Assembly: GCA_038254525.1 (NCBI GenBank)
Contig: JBBSGC010000030.1
Coordinates: forward strand, 1-17,670
Source of the DNA: JBBSGC01 sp038254525
Lineage (GTDB): Bacteria > Actinomycetota > Actinomycetes > Propionibacteriales > Nocardioidaceae
Reading direction: 5' to 3'
DNA length: 17,670 bases
In this document: positions 14,703 through 17,670 of the stretch, piece after piece
How the letters are laid out: every line of letters starts with the position of its first letter
Position numbering within the stretch: the stretch's first letter is position 1
Translations under genes and position numbers: made by a program
The notes under the pieces: generated by a model
What the model was told of the DNA's origin: nothing
Seen by the model: only the letters and a program-made list of their open reading frames with translations
Database searches by the model: none

Positions 14703-16483
14703 TGCGCACCCACGACGCCGGCCGCCTGCGCCCCGATGACGTCGGCTCGACGGTCACCCTGGCCGGCTGGGTGGCGCGTCGTCGAGACCACGGCGGCGTC
14801 GCGTTCATCGACCTGCGCGACGCCAGCGGCGTGCTGCAGGTGGTGATCCGCGACGAGGAGACGGCCAGACCACTGCGTGCCGAGTTCTGCGTACGCGTGG
14901 TCGGCGAAGTGCGACCGCGGCCGGCCGGCAACGCCAACCCCGCCCTGCCAACCGGCGAAATCGAGGTCGTGGCCGCCGCCGTCGAGGTGCTCTCGGAGTC
15001 AGCGGCGCTGCCCTTCCCGGTCGAGGAGCACACCGCCACGCCGGTCAACGAGGAGCTTCGGCTGCGTTACCGCTACCTGGACCTGCGGCGCGCGGAGATG
15101 GCTCACCACCTGCGGATGCGGGCCGCCGTCACCAGGCTCATCCGGGAGGTGATGGCCGAGCACGACTTCCTCGACATCGAGACGCCCTACCTGACCCGCT
15201 CCACGCCCGAGGGGGCCCGTGACTTCCTGGTGCCGGTGCGCCTGCAGCCCGGGAGCTGGTATGCCTTGCCGCAGTCGCCCCAGCTCTTCAAGCAGCTGCT
15301 GATGGTGGCCGGTCTCGAGCGCTACTTCCAGATCGCCCGGTGCTTTCGCGACGAGGACTCCCGCGCCGACCGGCAGCCGGAGTTCAGCCAGCTCGACATC
15401 GAGCTGAGCTTTCCCGAGCCGGCCGACATCCGCGCGCTCACCGAGCAGGTGCTGGTCCGGCTGTGGCACGACGTCGCCGGTCACGAGATCGCAACCCCCA
15501 TCCCGCAGCTCACCTACGCCGAGGCGCTGCGCCGCTTCGGCATCGACCGTCCCGACCTCCGCTTCGGCTGCGAGCTCGTGGACCTCACCGACTACTTCGC
15601 GGCCACGCCGTTCAAGGTCTTCCAGGCCAAGGGTGACGACTGGCACGTGGGAGCGGTCGTGATGCCAGGCGGGGCCGGCCAGCCGCGCAAGGCGCTCGAC
15701 GGCTGGCAGGACTGGGCACGGTCGCGGGGTGCCAGAGGACTGGCCTACGTGCTGGTCGGCACCGACGGCGAGCTGTCCGGCCCAGTGGCCAAGAACCTGT
15801 CGGACGCAGAACGCAGCAAGTTGGCCGCGACGGTCGGTGCCGCCGCGGGAGACTGCATCTTCTTCGCCGCAGGCCCGCGGCCGGAGGCACTGGCGCTGCT
15901 GGCCGCCACCAGACTCGAGATCGGGCAGCGGTGTGGGCTCATCGACGCCTCCCGGTGGGAGTTCGTCTGGGTCGTCGACGCGCCCATGTTCGAGCGCGTC
16001 GAGCTCGCCGACGGCACCACGGGCTGGACCGCGATCCACCATCCCTTCACCGCCCCGACGCGGCAGTACGCGGGGAACTTCCATGAGCGCCCTGGAGAGG
16101 CGCTGAGCCAGGCCTACGACATCGTGCTCAACGGCACGGAGCTGGGCGGTGGCAGCATCCGGATCCACCGCGCCGAAATGCAACAGCGAGTGTTCGACGT
16201 GATCGGCCTGAGCCGGGAGCAGGCGCGCAGCCAGTTCGGCTTCCTGCTCGAGGCCTTCGCCTACGGACCGCCGCCGCACGGCGGGATCGCGCTCGGCATC
16301 GACCGGTTGTGCGCGCTGCTGGCAGGTGCCGAGTCGATCCGCGACGTGATCGCGTTTCCGAAGACCGCATCGGGCGCCGACCCGCTGACCGGCGCCCCGA
16401 CGCCGATCACACCTGCGCAGCGCCAAGAGGCCGGCGTGGACGCCGTCCCGGGACAAGTGTGTCCCGATCGTTACCTGTCCTAG
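14699..16483 (+). CDS. aspS: Aspartyl-tRNA synthetase, non-discriminating type predicted
   Basis: The 594-residue bacterial-type AspRS has the N-terminal OB anticodon domain (TLAGWVARRRDHGGVAFIDLR), motif 2 FRDEDSRADRQPEFSQLD (216-233), the bacterial GAD insertion (about 290-420), LNGTELGGGSIRIH (477-490) and motif 3 GIALGIDRL (529-537). His31 and Gly77, in place of the Leu and Lys of E. coli AspRS, are the residues tied to non-discriminating enzymes that also charge tRNA-Asn with Asp for amidation by GatCAB. AAGGAG at 14685-14690 sits 8 nt before ATG 14699; ATG 14702 is an equal alternative. It overlaps hisS, so the two synthetases are likely co-translated. The C-terminus ends inside a hairpin sequence. 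Confidence 0.96.
   Translation: MMRTHDAGRLRPDDVGSTVTLAGWVARRRDHGGVAFIDLRDASGVLQVVIRDEETARPLRAEFCVRVVGEVRPRPAGNANPALPTGEIEVVAAAVEVLSESAALPFPVEEHTATPVNEELRLRYRYLDLRRAEMAHHLRMRAAVTRLIREVMAEHDFLDIETPYLTRSTPEGARDFLVPVRLQPGSWYALPQSPQLFKQLLMVAGLERYFQIARCFRDEDSRADRQPEFSQLDIELSFPEPADIRALTEQVLVRLWHDVAGHEIATPIPQLTYAEALRRFGIDRPDLRFGCELVDLTDYFAATPFKVFQAKGDDWHVGAVVMPGGAGQPRKALDGWQDWARSRGARGLAYVLVGTDGELSGPVAKNLSDAERSKLAATVGAAAGDCIFFAAGPRPEALALLAATRLEIGQRCGLIDASRWEFVWVVDAPMFERVELADGTTGWTAIHHPFTAPTRQYAGNFHERPGEALSQAYDIVLNGTELGGGSIRIHRAEMQQRVFDVIGLSREQARSQFGFLLEAFAYGPPPHGGIALGIDRLCALLAGAESIRDVIAFPKTASGADPLTGAPTPITPAQRQEAGVDAVPGQVCPDRYLS
16449..16466. promoter_or_regulatory. inverted repeat at the 3' end of aspS
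   Basis: CGGGACA and TGTCCCG form perfect 7-bp arms around AGTG, 17 nt before the aspS stop. As RNA this is a compact GC-rich hairpin that could end or protect the aspS transcript; as DNA it shares GGACA/TGTCC half-sites with the palindrome at 16523-16534. Confidence 0.4.
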
Positions 16484-16507
16484 TCCAAACCGCGAGACAT
16501 GGTCGTC

Positions 16508-16513
16508 TAGAGT
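16508..16513 (+). promoter_or_regulatory. candidate -10 box for the ABC transporter genes
   Basis: TAGAGT fits TANNNT and lies 43 nt upstream of the permease ATG. No clear -35 is seen at 16-18 bp. The predicted start point would fall just before the palindrome at 16523-16534. Confidence 0.4.
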
Positions 16514-16522
16514 CCCGACGGC

Positions 16523-16534
16523 GGACAGTTGTCC
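16523..16534. promoter_or_regulatory. 12-bp palindrome near the transporter transcription start, operator-like
   Basis: GGACAGTTGTCC has perfect 5-bp arms around GT, about 10 bp after the candidate -10 and before the Shine-Dalgarno. The 2-base centre makes a hairpin unlikely, so a DNA-binding dimer is the better reading. Confidence 0.38.
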
Positions 16535-16556
16535 CGCGGTCAGGAAGGGTTCACCT

Positions 16557-17567
16557 ATGTCGATGCCTCCGGTGCAAGCCGAGCGGTCGCTCGCCGACCC
16601 GGTGGCGACGACCAGCGAGGCGCCCGAGGCCAAGATCCACGGCCGTTCACCGGCGAAGATCGCCTTCGAGCGGCTCCGCCAGGACAAGGTGGCCGTGGCC
16701 GCCACCGTGATCGTGACCTTCTTCGTGCTGGTGGCAATTTTCGCGCCGCTGATCGGCGACCTCTTCGGGGTCCAGCTGCGGGCCGCCGACGCCACGAACC
16801 TGCTTGACCCCTACACCACCTATGGCAACGTCGGGCCGCCCAACTTCCCGTTCACGTGGGCGCACCCGCTGGGTGTGCAGCCGGGCACCGGCTACGACCT
16901 GCTGGCCGAGTGGCTCTATGGGGCGCGGACCTCGCTCGAGGTCGCGTCGCTGGCGACGATCACCACGACCATCGTCGGCGTCGTGATCGGCCTGGTCGCC
17001 GGCTTCGCACACGGCTGGCTCGACCGGGTCATTGGTTTCTTCATCGACGTCTTCTTGTCGTTCCCGTTCCTGCTCGGCGCGCTCACGCTGTCGCCGATCA
17101 TCACCAGCCGCTACGCCTCCCAGGCCAACTTGCTCGACAAGGCACAGTTCTTGTCCTTGATCTTCGTGCTGACGTTCTTCGGCTGGATGCCGCTGGCCCG
17201 GCTGGTGCGCGGTGAGGTGCTGAGCCTGCGCGAGCGGGAGTTCATCCAGGCGGCGCGGGTGATCGGCGTGCCGACCCGGGCGATCCTTTTCCGGGAGCTG
17301 CTGCCCAACCTGACCGCCCCGATCATCGTCTCGATCTCGCTGGGGCTGCCGGCCTTCGTCACCGCCGAGGCGGGCTTCGCCTACCTCGGCATCGGGCTGA
17401 CCAGCCGACCCTCCTGGGGCCAGACGATCAACAAGGCCTACGGAAACTTCGAGAAGTTCCCACTGTGGCTGTGGGCACCGGTCGCCGGCATCATGCTGCT
17501 GGTCGTGGCCCTCAACCTGCTTGGCGACTCCGTGCGAGACGCCTTCGATCCCAAGACTCGCCGGTGA
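16557..17567 (+). CDS. ABC transporter permease, peptide type (OppC/DppC-like)
   Basis: This 336-residue inner-membrane protein matches the OppC/DppC half of peptide/nickel-type importers. A cytoplasmic N-terminus (1-43) leads to a first helix (about 45-66), an extracytoplasmic segment with HPLGVQPGTGYDLLAEWLYGARTSL (the family's LGTD..GRD..S motif with GYD), then further helices and the EAA loop EFIQAARVIGVPTRAILFREL (228-248) that contacts the ATPase. The end, NLLGDSVRDAFDPKTRR, is typical of OppC. ATG 16557 has AGGAAGG at 16542-16548. The substrate cannot be told. Normally an OppB-type permease precedes this gene; here aspS does, so the partner is elsewhere or downstream. Confidence 0.93.
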   Translation: MSMPPVQAERSLADPVATTSEAPEAKIHGRSPAKIAFERLRQDKVAVAATVIVTFFVLVAIFAPLIGDLFGVQLRAADATNLLDPYTTYGNVGPPNFPFTWAHPLGVQPGTGYDLLAEWLYGARTSLEVASLATITTTIVGVVIGLVAGFAHGWLDRVIGFFIDVFLSFPFLLGALTLSPIITSRYASQANLLDKAQFLSLIFVLTFFGWMPLARLVRGEVLSLREREFIQAARVIGVPTRAILFRELLPNLTAPIIVSISLGLPAFVTAEAGFAYLGIGLTSRPSWGQTINKAYGNFEKFPLWLWAPVAGIMLLVVALNLLGDSVRDAFDPKTRR

Positions 17568-17582
17568 CCGTCGTGGTCACCG
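17562..17582 (+). promoter_or_regulatory. stem-loop over the permease stop codon
   Basis: CGGTGACC (17562-17569) pairs perfectly with GGTCACCG (17575-17582) around a 5-nt loop, and the permease TGA lies inside the first arm. No T-tract follows. In binding-protein transporter operons, such intergenic stems often stabilise or separate segments so that the binding protein is made in excess; that role here is inference. Confidence 0.42.
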
Positions 17583-17623
17583 CGGGATGTAACAGCGACC
17601 GACCAGGAAGGGGTTGGTTCCAC

Positions 17624-17670
17624 ATGCAGTACAAGAAGCCTTTGGCGGCGGTGAGCGTGGTTGCGCTCGC
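17624..17670 (+). CDS. Probable secreted substrate-binding protein, N-terminus only
   Basis: An ATG at 17624 opens a frame to the right edge: MQYKKPLAAVSVVAL, a short basic start followed by a hydrophobic run that looks like a signal peptide. AGGAAGGGG begins 20 nt upstream and resembles the Shine-Dalgarno region of the preceding permease. Following an OppC-like permease, a solute-binding lipoprotein is the likeliest product, but the lipobox and mature domain are outside the window. Confidence 0.6.
   Translation, partial: MQYKKPLAAVSVVAL

Noticed and set aside
14999..16795. 598-codon open frame on the minus strand over aspS
   Set aside because: Shadow of aspS: no recognisable family, no ribosome site, and aspS on the other strand is unambiguous.

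Overview
The window reads as housekeeping chromosome from a GC-rich actinobacterium. GTG starts are frequent, the coding-frame third positions are mostly G or C, several candidate -10 boxes have the form TAGACT/TAGAGT, and the gene string yebC - ruvCAB - yajC - secD - secF - apt - rel - DUF349 - metallo-beta-lactamase - hisS - aspS is typical of that phylum. I cannot place it more finely than Actinomycetota. The AspRS carries the non-discriminating signature (His31, Gly77), which implies a GatCAB route to Asn-tRNA.

Layout. 1-252: 3' end of yebC. 430-2695: ruvC, ruvA and ruvB, coupled by GTGA and ATGA overlaps (Holliday-junction branch migration and resolution). 2696-2890: intergenic region with an array of 11-bp direct repeats resembling a PHO box, followed by a candidate promoter. 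2891-6448: yajC, secD, secF (accessory motor of the Sec translocon); SecD carries a long Pro/Thr/Lys-rich insertion made of DNA tandem repeats. 6451-9481: apt and the bifunctional (p)ppGpp synthetase/hydrolase rel. 9484-10595: a cassette-like unit on the minus strand, a gene with an AbiEi-like N-terminus and a DUF559 endonuclease-like C-terminus, bracketed by two inverted arrays of about 22-bp repeats. 10612-12011: minus-strand pair of a DUF349 protein and a 56-residue basic membrane peptide resembling the N-terminal anchor of actinobacterial cyclophilins but lacking the catalytic domain. 12190-16483: plus-strand VOC-fold protein, metallo-hydrolase, hisS and aspS. 16557-end: start of a peptide-type ABC transporter (OppC/DppC-like permease, then the first codons of a probable secreted binding protein).

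Most genes are conserved and their functions are well known. The least ordinary parts are the DUF559 cassette with its repeat termini inside an otherwise conserved block, the 11-bp array ahead of the sec-apt-rel genes, the orphan cyclophilin-type anchor, and a cluster of GGACA/TGTCC half-sites ahead of the transporter. No tRNA, rRNA, CRISPR array, known IS element or replication origin was seen, and no gene-free stretch exceeds 300 bp.
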